Notes under the pieces: model-generated | Told to the model about the DNA's origin: nothing | What the model saw: only the letters and a program-made list of their open reading frames with translations | Databases searched by the model: none | Source: Zygnema cylindricum | Taxonomy: Eukaryota > Streptophyta > Zygnematophyceae > Zygnematales > Zygnemataceae | DNA length: 64,000 bases | Assembly: GCA_037447655.1 (NCBI GenBank) | Contig: JBBHKE010000584.1 | Location: 126,001-190,000 of the forward strand | Direction of reading: 5' to 3' | Made by a program: the position numbers and the translations under genes | Part shown: piece by piece, positions 12,284-25,200 of the stretch | How the letters are laid out: each line of letters opens with the position of its first letter | Position numbering within the stretch: the stretch's first letter is position 1

Positions 12284-13146
12284 CATAGATGGCTCATGCG
12301 CATACAGCGCACGCATGAAACGGCCGAAAAATAACGAATATGCGCACGGAACAAACTTCAAAAGTTTTTAGAATGCGTTGACCGACTTTGACTTCATACT
12401 AGCGGTTTTTAGGGACATTTTGTGCATTCCGTATATTTCAGTACAATTGTCTTACATTTTACGTACATTATGTACAGTGTCTATATTTTTCCATACTTTT
12501 TAGGGCTATTTATTTTAGGGTTTTATGGTACATTTTCGTACATTCCCTTATACTTCAGTACAGCTGTGTTACATTGTTCGTACATTTACGTGCAGTGGCC
12601 GTACATTTTTGTCCATTTTAGGGTTATTTAAGGGGGATTTTAGGGTTTATACTTTTTAGGGTACATTCCCTTACGTTCCCTCATATTTCAGTACAATTTT
12701 CTTAAATTTTCCATACTTTTAAGGTTTTTAGGGTACACTAATGTCGTACATTTCCGTTTATTTTCCGTTCTTTTTCAGAATTTTTAAGGATTTTTTTTGG
12801 TCACACTTTCGGTATATTTTTTTACATCGCCATTCATTTCCGTACAGCAAAAATTGTACGGAATCTACGAAAAATATGAAATCAACGAATACTACGCAGT
12901 TTTCGTAAAAAAATGGAAATCCGTACGAATTGGAAAATATGTACGAGACTGTCTTCGCGCGCGCCTCTTATTTGGAACTTGCCGTACAATTCATCCATAC
13001 ACAGTTTCCGTACATTTCATCCATACACAGTTTCCGTACATTTCATCCGTACGAAAAGTATACGCATTTTAATAAAGATTCAAAAACTATAAAAAAAAAC
13101 AAAACTTCGTAAAAATATCAAAATCCGTACGAATGAGACATCTATG
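12284..13146. mobile_element. hAT-like non-autonomous element with perfect 8-bp target duplication
   Basis: The ends CATAGATGGCTC and GAGACATCTATG form an imperfect inverted repeat, flanked by the exact 8-bp repeat GTGGAAGC (12276-12283 and 13147-13154). The 863-bp interior has many GTACATT/CGTAC motifs and the block GAATACTACGCAGTTTTCGT, echoing GTAGTATTCGT in the 1082-1932 element, so the two are relatives. No transposase is encoded. Confidence 0.85.
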
Positions 13147-13154
13147 GTGGAAGC

Positions 13155-15079
13155 GAATCCGCCGAAATTATCTCGTCACGCTTCCACCATCAAAGTTTGC
13201 CGTCACCTTTTTGTCGTTGCGTTTTGAAATTTTGGATAGCTCATTTGTTGCATTCACACTATAAATGGATGATGAATGCGATGAGGAAATGAATGTCCTT
13301 GTTTTTTGTTTGGACGTGAATCGCCCTTGACGTCATCTCACGTCAACAAAAATGTCACGATGCGATTCATGTTGCCGTACGATTAGTCGCCGATGACTCG
13401 AATTCGTCCGTACCATTCATTCATTCATTCGAGATACGACTTCATGTTTTTTCAAAGTCGGATTTTTGCATTCCGAAAAGGTTTTCCGGAAAAGAAGATG
13501 ACTTACCACAGTTATCAAGTTTTGACGCACTTGACTGTATGTTTTGTCCGTCGCTACGCTCCAAATCGTATATTTTGTCCGTCACTAACAGCCGAGCAGT
13601 CGACATGTTTGGCGCCTCTATTTTATTTTTTTGCGGAATGAACGGTACGGGATCATTCGTTTCCTCATCTCATTCATCATCCATTTCTAGTGCGAATGAA
13701 GCAATTATAATGCCCTCTGTACGAGTCATTAATTACCTCCGGTGGTACATATATAACCTCCCCTGGTACAAATATTGCGTTCAGACTTTACATTCGAAGA
13801 TTCTTTCAAGGTTTTAAGCATCGAATATTGGCCAACGTGTTACCAACCAAAATGAGCCACGCAAATAAAAAGTGGTTTATTGACGCGACTTAATGGAAGG
13901 CACGCCATTCAGTAAACGTATCCGTACAATTACTGAAATGCCAAATAGAAGTCCAAACTTAGAGGCACACAATGGCATCAACTTTCTGTATTCACAAAAA
14001 GCTACAGTACACCATGAATCACTATTAGCATAATGAAATACACAGCGTAATGAAACAACTAGGGTTATTTACGCTGATTGGGAATTTCAGTTTTTTCCAA
14101 AAAAACTTTCATTCTAATTTATCATTAACTCTAATTTGTAAATTGCTTTGTAAAAAAATTTGGCGCATAATATATCCACATTAATATATATGCATGTACG
14201 AAATTGTTGAAATCGTAAGCCGTCACGTTTTTTTGACATCCGCGTATGCCGGAAAATATTTACGCAATTACATGTAAGCGCGACTACGAGACATCGTGAA
14301 TATTTTTTCTGTACTTTTCTACTTTAAAAATGACAAAATCGTACAGATATGACAGTCCGTACACCACCCTTTTTAAAATGGCACCATATTAGAGTTATGA
14401 ACTCTATTTAATGGGGTACCTCAAATAACGTTTAGAAACATTTAGAATCATTAATTCTATTTGAGAATTTGCCGAAAAAAAAGAGGGTACCTCAATTAGA
14501 GTCATGGACGCTAATAGCGATACACGGTGTACCGTTGCAATTTTATATTCCTTTGTGTGTTCTGAAGTTCTTGGCTTTTTTTGGCTCCCATAGGGCTAGA
14601 ACCTACCTTCCGAGGGTAGAACACGTTGTCACTTAGTTATTTAATGATGTATGGTTCGCAATGGGACAACGAGACTGTGATCAAATGGTTGATTTTTACT
14701 CCTCGAACTCTAGAAGCCAGTTAACGAATCTTAGTAATACTCAGTATAACTTTGTCTTGAAGGAATTTCACACGGAAATCTTGAAAGCGATCACGGAGAC
14801 AGCTAATCAGAAATAAGCCAGTAACGAGCGCCTCGAATTTGGTGGCAAGGAAACATTACCCGAGGGGATTGCGGCATGGTAGTTCATTTCTTGTCGGTTT
14901 TGTACTTGAAGGTATAGTGTAGTACAATACACAAGAATGACTAGGGGGGTGTCACCATGTATTAAAGTATCGACTTTTCTTTGTCGTTTTGCCCTAAAAT
15001 TCAAAGAACTTTGAAAAAAAACTTCAGCCGTACGAGAAAATAATTTTTACTAAAGTACACTGAACGTTAATTCTATACT
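13155..15079. other. non-coding stretch, nothing recognised
   Basis: Short frames only. GTACG-rich patches near 14.3 kb suggest old miniature-element debris, but I could not find paired termini. Confidence 0.4.
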
Positions 15080-15890
15080 TTGAATGTACTTTATGTTTGT
15101 CGTCATGTGAAGGCATTTTGGCGATTTCCTCTTTTCGACCCCCGGGCAAGAGAATCCAGCCCATTAAAAAACTTCATCCAAAATCACCTCGAGAGGGTGT
15201 TTTTAGTTAAAGTACCGCCCAAAAAGCGAATGAAAAATGACCCACGCACGTGCCAAACGAGTGGGAAATTTTTTGGACGATAGAGTACTCGCTATTTTTA
15301 TCAGTGCTTGTCACACGCATGTACGGACAAAAGATTGCAGGGGTCTCGGACCTCCATTTTCATTCATGGGTCCTTTGCATAATTTTTTTGTCGTCGTCGC
15401 CTCTCTCCTCTCCCTCTAACACTATCGCTTTTATCTCACAGTTTTTAGAATAAGACCGGACAAAATTGGTATAAAATGATAGATCTTTGATTTTTTATTT
15501 TTTTTACAATTTATTAGGTTTTTTTTATCGGCAAGTCGAGTGAGAAAAGTAGAAAAAACGAAATCGGGAAACCATGCCGGAAAGTTCTTGAATCAGTGAC
15601 GTCGACGTTGTCACAAATGAGCATGACATCATAATGTCACCAAACCCTAAACATCTACAATTTCACAAAAGTCTAGACGTATACAACTGTCGCTGTTTTT
15701 GTTGGCCTTTCCAATCGTCGGAAGTTTCGTAGTCGTCTTCAATCGTCACAAGTTGTACCTACATCTACAACCGTCACATTTCAAAGTTCCGATTTCATTT
15801 TTGCACATTGGGACGCTCTTCAAAGTAGTACGAAGAATCTTCACTATATTCGAAAATAATTTATCAAAGTACCGATTATATGGGGACACC
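15080..15890 (+). repeat. dispersed repeat R1, direct copy
   Basis: Shared landmarks with 21.1-21.8 kb, in order: AATCACCTCGAGAGG, GCGAATGA, CTCTCTCCTCTCCCTCT, ATCTCACAGTTTTTAGAAT, TCGGGAAACCATGCCGGAAA, GTGACGTCGACGTTGTCAC, CAAACCCTAAACATCTACA. It is roughly 70-75% like the copies at 20.5-21.8 kb. No open frame is conserved between copies. Confidence 0.7.
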
Positions 15891-15899
15891 CCCTAGATA

Positions 15900-16980
15900 T
15901 GATGTAAAGGTAGTGGCCTCTTCTCTACCGAATTGAAAATCCTTGTTGGCCTATAAAGCTTGCCATTTTCCGCTATTCCATGATTGTCTCATAAAGTGTA
16001 GGAACTAATGCCATGTTACCGTACACAGTTTTAAAATTCAAATTTTTAATACCGACAAAGCCGCACAAAATGGGCGAATACATACGCAGATTACATTTAT
16101 AGCGTGGACACAACTTTTGAATACAGATAGTGGAAAAGGTACATTAATACAGTACAATAAAGTACATAGTTGTAATTTACATTACACCATGTATCATTCT
16201 GGGCCTCAGTTATTTTTCGCCAACTTTAATCATTTTTTCCCAGTACATACGTGTCCAGTTTCAGTTTGGAGATTGTCATCCGAAATTTGTTTAGAAATTG
16301 AAATTCTCAATCACTTTGACAAGCTTACATTGGTTGGAGAAGTTTTAAAGAAGTACACTTTCAACGTTTTTGTTAGGGTTCAAGCAAGGGCTCACCTATT
16401 TGTTTATTGAGTTCAAAACACAATTATTTACAATATTCAGAACCAACAATGCTAGATTAGAACTAGTAGGATGTATTCATTACATTTGCTAATAATACAA
16501 TGAAAAAGGATTATTTTTGTTTTCTATAGAATATAGGATTAAAAGTCGTCTACACTAGCATTTATAGCAAAAGAGAGGCTAACATTTGATACACAAGGTT
16601 TTTTAGGATAGTAGGACTGTAAAAAATATATAGAGTCTTTTGCTATTCCAAAACCTATACTGTGTTTGTCCTTTTTGCTGAAACATAGAACGTTATTCTC
16701 ATCAAATTTGGCTTTGAAGCCGTCAGTTATAGGGACGCAAACAGAAAAACCAATTTCGAGCTAAGCCAGGTATTAAAAGGACAATTTCGATGTCAATCGA
16801 GGACTTTAAAACGTGGTCGCGGCCAGAGTGAGTAGCAAATAGTATTCGATTGTCCACTAAACGAATTTGCATAGGGGAGAGTAAAGGAGTTAAATTAGTA
16901 AACTAATTAGATCTAGGAGAGAGGAGATCGAGGAGAGAGGTGAGAGGAGATCGAGGAGAGAGGTGATGACTGACACCACT
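15900..16980. other. non-coding stretch, nothing recognised
   Basis: Small frames without recognisable domains. GGAGAGAGGTGA repeats at 16917-16967 are simple purine-rich sequence. Confidence 0.4.
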
Positions 16981-16989
16981 ATCGACGAT

Positions 16990-17780
16990 CTAATCATTAT
17001 GTGTGGCATGAGATAAAAACGCATACCTAGGTGTAAAAGAAACTTCCAGACCGGTGTGGGCAAGATTTCCGTGGCCGAATTCCAAAGCTAGAGGAGGATT
17101 GGAAGAATTAGCGAATGCGAGAGGAGGATTGGACGAGAAACAGGGGAGAGGTGGAGGGATTGGCCAATGGGGGTTGAATGACACGAAATGGGCGGTGACA
17201 AAAGGAGTAGAGTGATGTGGAAATTGGGGTGGAGGAGGATAGGGGTAAGAGTACGGAAAATTTGGGGGAAAAACAAGTTGGGGGAGGATAAGGGAAGTGG
17301 AGTTGACGTGGGGAGAACGTTAGCCGTTTTGGCGTCACCGTTGGAATTAGAATTTGTCGCTTCTGGCGCTTTTTTGCGTGCCAGTTTGCGATATTCGGTT
17401 GTCGTGTGTCCTTACTTTTTGCAATAATTGCAAATGACAGACGACGCCCCCTCCAGGTTAGTTTTAAGATTGGAAGCAAAGAAAGCGGCGACGTGGGAGG
17501 GGTTAGATGAAGAAAAAGACAATTTTTTTGTTTCTTCATGCAATAATTTCGTACATAAAGCGTGAAAAGGGATTGAATTTTTAAGATTGTCAAAAGATGT
17601 GATGAAGGGGGATAAAGATTCTGGCAAACCCCCTAATAAAGTGGACGACAAATCTTTATCACATAAGTGGATGCCAATCATTTCACACTTCATTGAGAAG
17701 AGGGTAACTGTACTTATCCAATCTTACATCAATTCCGTCGTTTTTTTCATTAAATTGAAAAAAGCGCGCTTTTGAATGTG
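16990..17780 (-). pseudogene. copia-type gag fragment with broken zinc knuckle
   Basis: The minus frame at 17412-17693 reads like the UBN2 gag domain of Ty1/copia elements, with TLLGGLPESLSPFITSF and KLLHEETKKL. It runs into CNYCKK, then a TAA, then GHTTTEYRKLARKKA in the same frame, a CCHC knuckle broken by a stop and lacking its last Cys. The downstream frame becomes Pro/Leu-rich. Upstream, AFFNLMKKTTEL and DWISTVTLFS are separated by an M-stop. No LTRs, protease or polymerase are attached, so it is an isolated relic. Confidence 0.75.
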
Positions 17781-17914
17781 AAGAGCCGCCAAACCAGTTT
17801 GTACGTAGGGGGGCGTCAAACGAGACTAAGCGTCGGCCAATGTGGGGGCTCCTCGAATGAGTCGTGTTTTTTATGTCGTTAGCGCTATTACTACGCCACG
17901 TGTAGGCTTTCATC

Positions 17915-18870
17915 CTTGACTTTCCATTCTAGAATTTCCTTAGTTCTGGTTGTTTTGGCCCGTGTATCATCAATATCACTATTGACTGGTAGTTTAGATG
18001 GGCCAATGAAAAGATCTCAGTTTTTTCCTAATTTAAAAAAATGTATGGCGAAAAATGACCAATTATAGAAATTTGAACCATTGAACTTTTGGATATCATT
18101 CAAAGTTGCATGGTTTGGCTTATAACCTATAGGATTAGGATTCTTGGATGCCATAATGAAAGAAAAAAAGAATTAAAGCATTTGGGAATTTTGTGATCGG
18201 GTGATAATTTCACTATGAAACGAGATCTTTTTATACAAAATATCACAGTGCTAATTACTGAGGATATGAGTGTAATACACAACACAAAGTAGATTTGGGT
18301 GGCTATACATAGACCAAATCTATTAGTGAAATTTAACCAAAGAAAGAAAAATACCAAATGTACAATTAGGAGATCGCACTTGAATAAGTGGAGTACGGAC
18401 ATATTGACTTAGGACAAAAAAGACTAAAGTGGACAAAACACTAACAAGTGGAATACGGTCAAGTACACTGAGGACAATATAAGCTATAGTGGACGTACTT
18501 ATTCAGGAGTAAAAAACATAACGTGAAATTACCCTTAACATAGAATACCGTCCTAAACCGTCTCCATTGTCACATGAATACATGTTGTGAGCTTAAATCA
18601 CACAAAAAGTAATCAATGGGACCATAATTTATTTACTCGATGCACTTTGTCAGATTTCATACAGTAAAACTAGAGCAGTGATATATAGACGATGGAAAAC
18701 TTGTACTTAGTTGTGAAGAATTTTCAATCAAATGTGTGCATCGAATCTCATGGTAATTTTTGCATATTTATATTTATTATAATTTGATCAATCTATTGCG
18801 AGATTGTCGAGTATTGAAATAGCATCACTATAAATTTTTGTACAAATAATACATTTATTGCTATGTGGCG
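17915..18870. other. non-coding stretch with weak internal repeats
   Basis: At 18385-18500 a ~58-bp unit (AAGTGGAATACGG, AGGACAA, AGTGGAC) occurs about twice. Otherwise nothing is recognised. Confidence 0.4.
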
Positions 18871-18872
18871 GA

Positions 18873-18953
18873 TTTAGCTTTCCCTCTTGAATAATGTCCA
18901 CGAACATTTTAATTTTAGCTTTCCCTCTTGAATAATGTCCACGAACATTTTAA
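18873..18953. repeat. 41-bp exact tandem duplication
   Basis: TTTAGCTTTCCCTCTTGAAT and the following 20-odd bases are repeated without change at 18873 and 18914. Confidence 0.95.
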
Positions 18954-19164
18954 CATAAGTAAAGACAAAAACAAAAAGTACAGAATTTTGCGAATAATAA
19001 TCAACCGATGACACTTCTTCATCCTAACCGAAGTTGATTTCATAAAGTATCGCGATGAATAGTTGTGTAGAGTTTGAAAATGTTGACGTACGAAATTTGT
19101 ACCAATCGATACCCGGATCCACACTAAATACCTATATAATAAAAACTCACCAGCCACGATATCG

Positions 19165-19237
19165 GAGTTGGTGGCGCAGTGGTTAGCGCGTTCACATATA
19201 TAGTGAAAGGTCCCAGAACCAAATCCTGGCCAACTCA
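19165..19237 (+). ncRNA. tRNA-like sequence (SINE head or tRNA relic)
   Basis: It has a cloverleaf-like layout: acceptor strands GAGTTGG and CCAACTC pair fully, an A-box-like GTGGCGCAGTGGTTAGCG is present, and the anticodon stem TTCAC/GTGAA encloses ATATATA. The B box reads GAACCAAATCC instead of GGTTCGAATCC. A sister copy with an intact B box is at 43668-43739, sharing GTGAAAGGTCCCAG. It is probably a tRNA-derived SINE head or pseudogene rather than a working tRNA. Confidence 0.55.
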
Positions 19238-19239
19238 TC

Positions 19240-19619
19240 ATTCTTTTTACTAGGATCGTTCATTCTATCCCTCGATTCTATAAATCTTAACAGAAAAGAC
19301 ATCAGGAACTTGAATTAAAACACTAAATGGGAGAGGGGGAGGGCGAGCGGAGGGATAGCCATTGATTACCCCCTAGTAAGTGGATTATTAGTGTTAAAGC
19401 GGATTTGGCATTCACTACTCTAAATGGTGTTTTGCAACATGGCTCACGGTTGACCACCTAAACAAATAGTTATCAATACTGGTTTATGATTTTGGGCCAA
19501 ACAAATATGACGAGTTAGTGATGTTAACTCCAAGAACGATGTAGGTATGGTAAAGTAGCCTATATTAAAAAATAGTAATAGAGACTTTCTCTTCGGTGAA
19601 ATTTAAAGCATAATGTGTT
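19240..19619. other. non-coding stretch, nothing recognised
   Basis: No open frame, repeat or RNA feature stands out. Confidence 0.4.
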
Positions 19620-20114
19620 TCAAAGGATATCAAGAAAAAATGAATTTTGAGTAAGGTCATTCAAAATTTTGGTGGGCACATAATCTCTGGCTTCTTCTTT
19701 ACTGGGTTTATGATTCCAAGAAGAGCATAAACTATAGACATGATCTAGGATTTTTTTGACTAAGGTTTTATGCTTTCTTAAGGGTTTATTGAGAGAATGT
19801 GTTTTTTTTAGCGTAAAATCTAATGCTAATTTAATTATTCTTCCGAAACAAATTTGAAGGGACGTCAAAAAATAAATCATATGAAACTTCATATGGTTAG
19901 AGACCCTAAAAAAATATAGACTAGATGATGGCTCTCCAAATGCCCCTTGCGTCGGTACCAATTGCCAACAATAATTACACCGACCTAACGCCATAACGAC
20001 TAAAATTGAGACCCCACCCTCGATAATATAATCGAGAATGATAAATGTCGGATTAATACGCAACACTAAAGAAAAAATAAGAAAAAACCCCACAAAATTT
20101 GACGTATTTTTCAA
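19620..20114 (-). other. unassigned 164-codon open frame
   Basis: The longest open frame in this stretch. It has a hydrophobic N-terminus (FVGFFLIFSLVLRI), a Cys pair (CNYC) and a Lys/Leu-rich C-terminus. I recognise no domain, and its composition follows the AT-rich background. It may be a chance frame or old retroelement debris. Confidence 0.2.
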
Positions 20115-20479
20115 CTGATATATCCTTCAAAACTTGATTTCCCTTTCAAGTATCCTTCTCCTTCTCAATCGTCTTGTCATCCTTCCCATCCTACAAAAGT
20201 TAAGGTCTACGTGAAAAAAAAAAAAAGCAAAAATTAATAACATGGAAAATTACCAAATAAACAATCGGTTGAAAACCACCAAATCTAGTTGTTGAATGCA
20301 AGTTTATTCAAAAAAAGGTCAAACAAGTTGGGTTTTGTGCCCATTTAACCAAAAAAATGTGATGTAACTTTGTTTTTTAATGACCATTTGACGTATTTAT
20401 TTTTCAATGCTCAAATGTCTAAAAAAAAAGCCATTTAACTAAATGACAATTGTAGAAGTTACATAAGTTTGGGATAATT

Positions 20480-21800
20480 CAAAATTTGACGTCTGTTTTA
20501 TTTTGACATTGTAGATGTTTAACTCTTTTGTGATAAATATCTAATTTTATTGTGATGTTGTGACGTCATGCTTATTTGTGATAACATGACATCATTAATT
20601 TTAAATCCTTTTACCATGACTTCCTGATTTTGTTTTTTTTGTCTTTTCTCACTCTATCTGTCACCAAACTACACCCCGAGATGTCCAACTTATTTTCTTT
20701 ACAGCTCTTTCATTTTCATGCCAATATTGTCGTGTTTTATTTGAAGGAAATAGAGAGTGGAGTGGTAATGGGAGAGGGATGGGGAGAGGCGACGACGAGG
20801 ATAAATTTTTGCAGAGGACCCATGAACGAAAATGGAGGCTAAAGACTCCCTGCATGTTCTTTTTCTGCATATGCGCGTGACGGCCAAAGAAAAAATAGCT
20901 TGTACTCTCCTCCTCACAAAAATGTTTAAAAAAGTGTGACACATGCGAAAACGTTTTATTATTCGTTGTTCTTATTACTTCTACTAAAATAAACTCTCGG
21001 AGGGCATGTTCCCATGTGATAAAGTAAGAGATTTTTTATGTTGTTTTCCTCCAAAACTTCTCGCAACGAGAAAATTTTCAGCTGAATAAAAAAAAATAAA
21101 ATACCACGTTACGATTTTCGTTCTCATTCAACTTTAAAAACTACAACTTATCGTCTTGCGCGTTTTGACCCACTTTAGCGCCACCCAGCTCATCGTCAAA
21201 CTTCTACCCAAATCACCTCACGAGGTGATTTTAGTTAAGGTAACATATTATTGGCGAATAGGAAGACGTTGTGGCACGCGTCACACACCTTTGAATTTTT
21301 TTTGAAGTACGCAGAGTACCAACAAAATAAATTAATTGTCCATTTCTAGCTTGTACGTACTTTTTTACGTGCAAGGGTTGTAGAGGGGTCTCGAGCAACG
21401 GATGCCATTTTGCAAAAGAGAAGTCCGTGAAGGTGCCTCCTCTCTCTCTCTCCCTCTCACACTACCGCAACTATCTCACAATTCTTGGAATGAAACACAA
21501 CAATAATCGTATCAAAAGAAAGATCTCTAAAAACAATTTATTTTGACTATTTTTTGACGTATTTTGATGGCAATTAGAGAGAAAAGACAAAAAAATAAAA
21601 TTGGGAAACCATGGCGGAAAGTTTTGGAAGTAGCGACGTCAACGCTATCACAAGAGCATGGCGTCAAAATGTCACAAACCCTAGACATCTACAGTGTCAC
21701 AAAAAACATCATCAATTGTAGCTAGTTTTGTAGTCGTCTACAACCATCACAGATTACACCCACCCGTTGCCGAACATAGGAAAACTTTTGAAATGTACTA
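20480..21800. repeat. large imperfect foldback: two R1 copies in inverted orientation
   Basis: The left arm (about 20480-20965) read on the minus strand runs colinear with the right arm (about 21250-21720). Paired landmarks include CGAATA..GACGTT, GCATGTGTCACAC against GCACGCGTCACAC, and CATCTACAATGTCA against CATCTACAGTGTCAC. A ~280-bp spacer contains AATCACCTCACGAGGTGATT, itself a near-palindrome. Neither arm encodes a protein. Confidence 0.6.
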
Positions 21801-21904
21801 CAAAGAATCTTTGCTAAAAAGCAAAGTAACAACACTAAGTTTTGGTTACATGGGAGCATGCCCTAATTTATTTTTGTACGAGTTTGTAGAGGAGGTGGTC
21901 TGAA

Positions 21905-22221
21905 GTGGCCTGGATCGAAAATAGAAATGCGCCAAACTGGAATACTAGGATGACATAAATTGTACTATGTAATTTACACATTTGACGTACGGCATCAGAT
22001 TTTATCGTTAAAAACTAAATTTTGGGTCAAAACGACAGAAAAAACAATCAATTTAACACATGAGCTCACGCTTAAGACTCAAAAACAACATTATAAAATT
22101 ATAAACGTGTAAAGTTCATCGAAATCCGACAAAAAACCTCAATGAACCAAGCGCACGAAACAAAGAGAGTGAAAGTCAACAAAAAAAATAAATAAACCGA
22201 AGATTGGGCTGATTAATTTAC
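21905..22221. other. 3'-flanking region of the C1A-LysM gene
   Basis: AT-rich downstream DNA. No polyadenylation site can be fixed from sequence alone. Confidence 0.4.
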
Positions 22222-25200
22222 TCACTTGTCGGGACACGACGGAGGCCGTCGGACAAATCGATCGGTATAGCACCAATAAATACAGTTACCAAACTGGGTA
22301 TTCCAATATTGGCCCCGCTTTCCCATTGGTCCAGAATATAGTTGTAACAAAGTCGTTGCTGATTCGGAGCACGCTACATTACAAATATCACGATTGTCTC
22401 TACAGTTTGTCTTCACTTGAGGCCAAGGACAAATCCCCGGGCAAGTTGGATCGTGTTTCGGATCCGGGCCGATCCCGCTTCGTTTGTCGCATCCATAAGC
22501 ACAAACACGACACTTTCCGGGCGTGGCTTCCGTACAAGGTCGCCGACATCCCAGATAGCCCAAACCGCATCTACCGCGAACTGTCTGTCCGTTATAACAC
22601 CAAAAATTGCCGTCGGATTCACATGCAAAAGTTCCGTACGGTTTAAGCGCTCCTTTACAAGGAATTTGGAGAATTTGTCCCGGAAACAATGTCACCGGGA
22701 TATTAGATCCAGGGAAATTGGCATTAAGGATGGATGCTGAGGTTAAATTGACACACCTTGAAGAAAACCTCGACACAATGGTTTCGAGTGTCTCGTTGGG
22801 AGAAGAGATAAATGGGAGAGAATCGGTCGCGGGAACAGCTGCAAAATAAAGTGGAAGGTGGAAGGAAGGAAACAACAGGAGGAGGAAAACAAAGGTCGAA
22901 TCGAAAAACTGATTTTGGAGGGAATCAAAAGCGTAAAATCAGCAGATCGGATCAAATCAGGCGGATAAAGGGAAATTTCGTAGAGAGAGAGAGAATCAGA
23001 GCTTTTTAAGAGATCCGAAATTATTGTAAAGCTGGATTGAGTTCGCAAAAGAAGGAAGAAGTGAGTTTGTGCATCCTCCATATGTCAGGACACGTGTCCG
23101 TCAAATTCACAGTGTACCAGCGTTCACATTTAGGGTTTTTGGCTGCGAGTATTGTATCGTTGCTATCAATGCCCGTCATATTAAGAAGGATCACACCTGA
23201 ATCCCATACAAGGAATTAAAATAAAACAGTTTATCAAAAGCAAACCACAAACTCTCCTTTTATTTACAACATTATTTTCAGAATCTTATATAGTGATCAT
23301 GGCAACCATTTGCAAGAGGATTATAAATATATTATAAATATCTTCTTTTTGTCACCTGGTGGAAGGATTGACGAACAGTTCAGACCCTTGTTCCTGCTTG
23401 CCAAATTTGTTTCATCGATAGAAAATCTTGAGGCAATTGCCTGCACCATAAATATAAAATACAGAATATAATCAGAATCTATTAATCTCCTGGCAAATGT
23501 ATCAGCTTCCTCATTGCAAGTGCTTTGAAAAATTCCATAGCTGATATTTGACTGCGGAGCCCGAAACAAAAGTCTCCCTCCCCCTTTTCCTCTCCCCCTC
23601 CTTCTCCCTCTCCCTCCTCTTACCTTACAGGTGTCTCCCGGTGCGATAATGTAGCTGGAGCTGTTGCTGCAAGCCGTGTATCCGTCCACCGTCACTCCTG
23701 AGCATTGGCCCTGTCACATTATTCCCATCACAAAGAGAAAAATTAGAAAGACATCTACTTTCATAGGAAATATAAAAGTAATAATAACCGACAACAGACA
23801 GAATTACCATCCTCCAAAGGATCCCATTATTGGCAGCCCAAACATCTTCCGTTTTCATGAAAAAAACCAGCAAAATATAAGAAAGAGGAGTGATAATTTG
23901 GTAAAATGACCGACTCACATCCGGGCATTCGCAGGTGTACCGAGTCCCTGTGGTTTCGTAGTTATCAAAACAGGTTCCACCGCAAAGGGCGTTTCCAGCC
24001 GATTGACAGGTGGCAATTCGGGCGCATCCCGGAAGTCCGGATTTGAAGCTCACGTATCCGTCAGGACAGACGCACTCAATCTGCTGCTGGCCGTACAAGC
24101 CTTGCGATTGGACGCATTTTCCCACACCGCACACAAAAGGGTTGATATCCTCACACATGCTCCCGGCAGTGGGAACATAAAAGGGATACAGGCCTGACAA
24201 CCTACAAATGACAAAAAAAGGAAAAGAAAGAATAGAAAAAAAAATCAGGAGTTAGCAAGGAACCACAGGTGAATGTGGCAACACTGAATATATGATGTCA
24301 AGCTAGTAGTGCAATTTACTTGAATAACGAAAAGACATGATAACCCACTTGTTAATTCCGCATTTTCCTCCCGGCTTCCCATTCATTGCGATTCGCATGT
24401 ATCCGGAAGCCCCCCATTGAAGGCCTCTCGTGTTCTTTATAATCCAATGGCGAGGCTCCGTGAGGTTATACCCCACAATGACCACCATATGGTTGATTTC
24501 CTGACTGCAGTTTCCGTCGTACACAGCGGACATGCGCATCGTGCGAAGACATTCTCCGTTGGAGTTTGCACAGTTACTCAAGTTTCCAGGGAAAGGGTCG
24601 AAACTCTGTAGAAAAGTATGAAACCCCTTGCTGGATTTAGTGTATTAATTGAAGGAATAAGGACAATAATCATAATAATAATAATCATAGTCATAATAAT
24701 GCAGTCAAATAATAATGATAAATTATTTGAATAATTTTCGGACTGTTTTCCTTTGCTATGGAACACATCCACCATGCCATTTAATATCTTGTTACATTAT
24801 GTAAAATTATACTGCTTCATTCATATTTTCATCCTCCTTACTAAAGTTGATCTGAAATAAGATTTTAGAACAGAAAATTAGACGTACATCGAAATCTCCG
24901 GTGGCGGAAATGAATGCGAGAACTGGCTGCACCGAGACCGCTTTCATGAGGGCGAGTTCGTCATCAGCAGGAACTTGTCCCCAATCAGACACCTAAAAAG
25001 GAAAAACAGAGGATCAGAACCCACAATTCATCTTTCCCAGAAAGGCTTCAATTGCTAAATTTCATACGTGAATTGTTCTTACAAAACCAGTACTGGAAGG
25101 TAAAGGGAGCTTCCCTGATCATCACCTTGAACAGAATGTTTGAAGCGTCGCTTTTCTGACAATTCTGGACTGTCCCATTGAGCGATGCCCCCAAATACGG

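Noticed and set aside
24650-24735. AAT/CAT-rich stretch as a regulatory site
   Set aside because: Simple low-complexity sequence inside an intron of the C1A-LysM gene.
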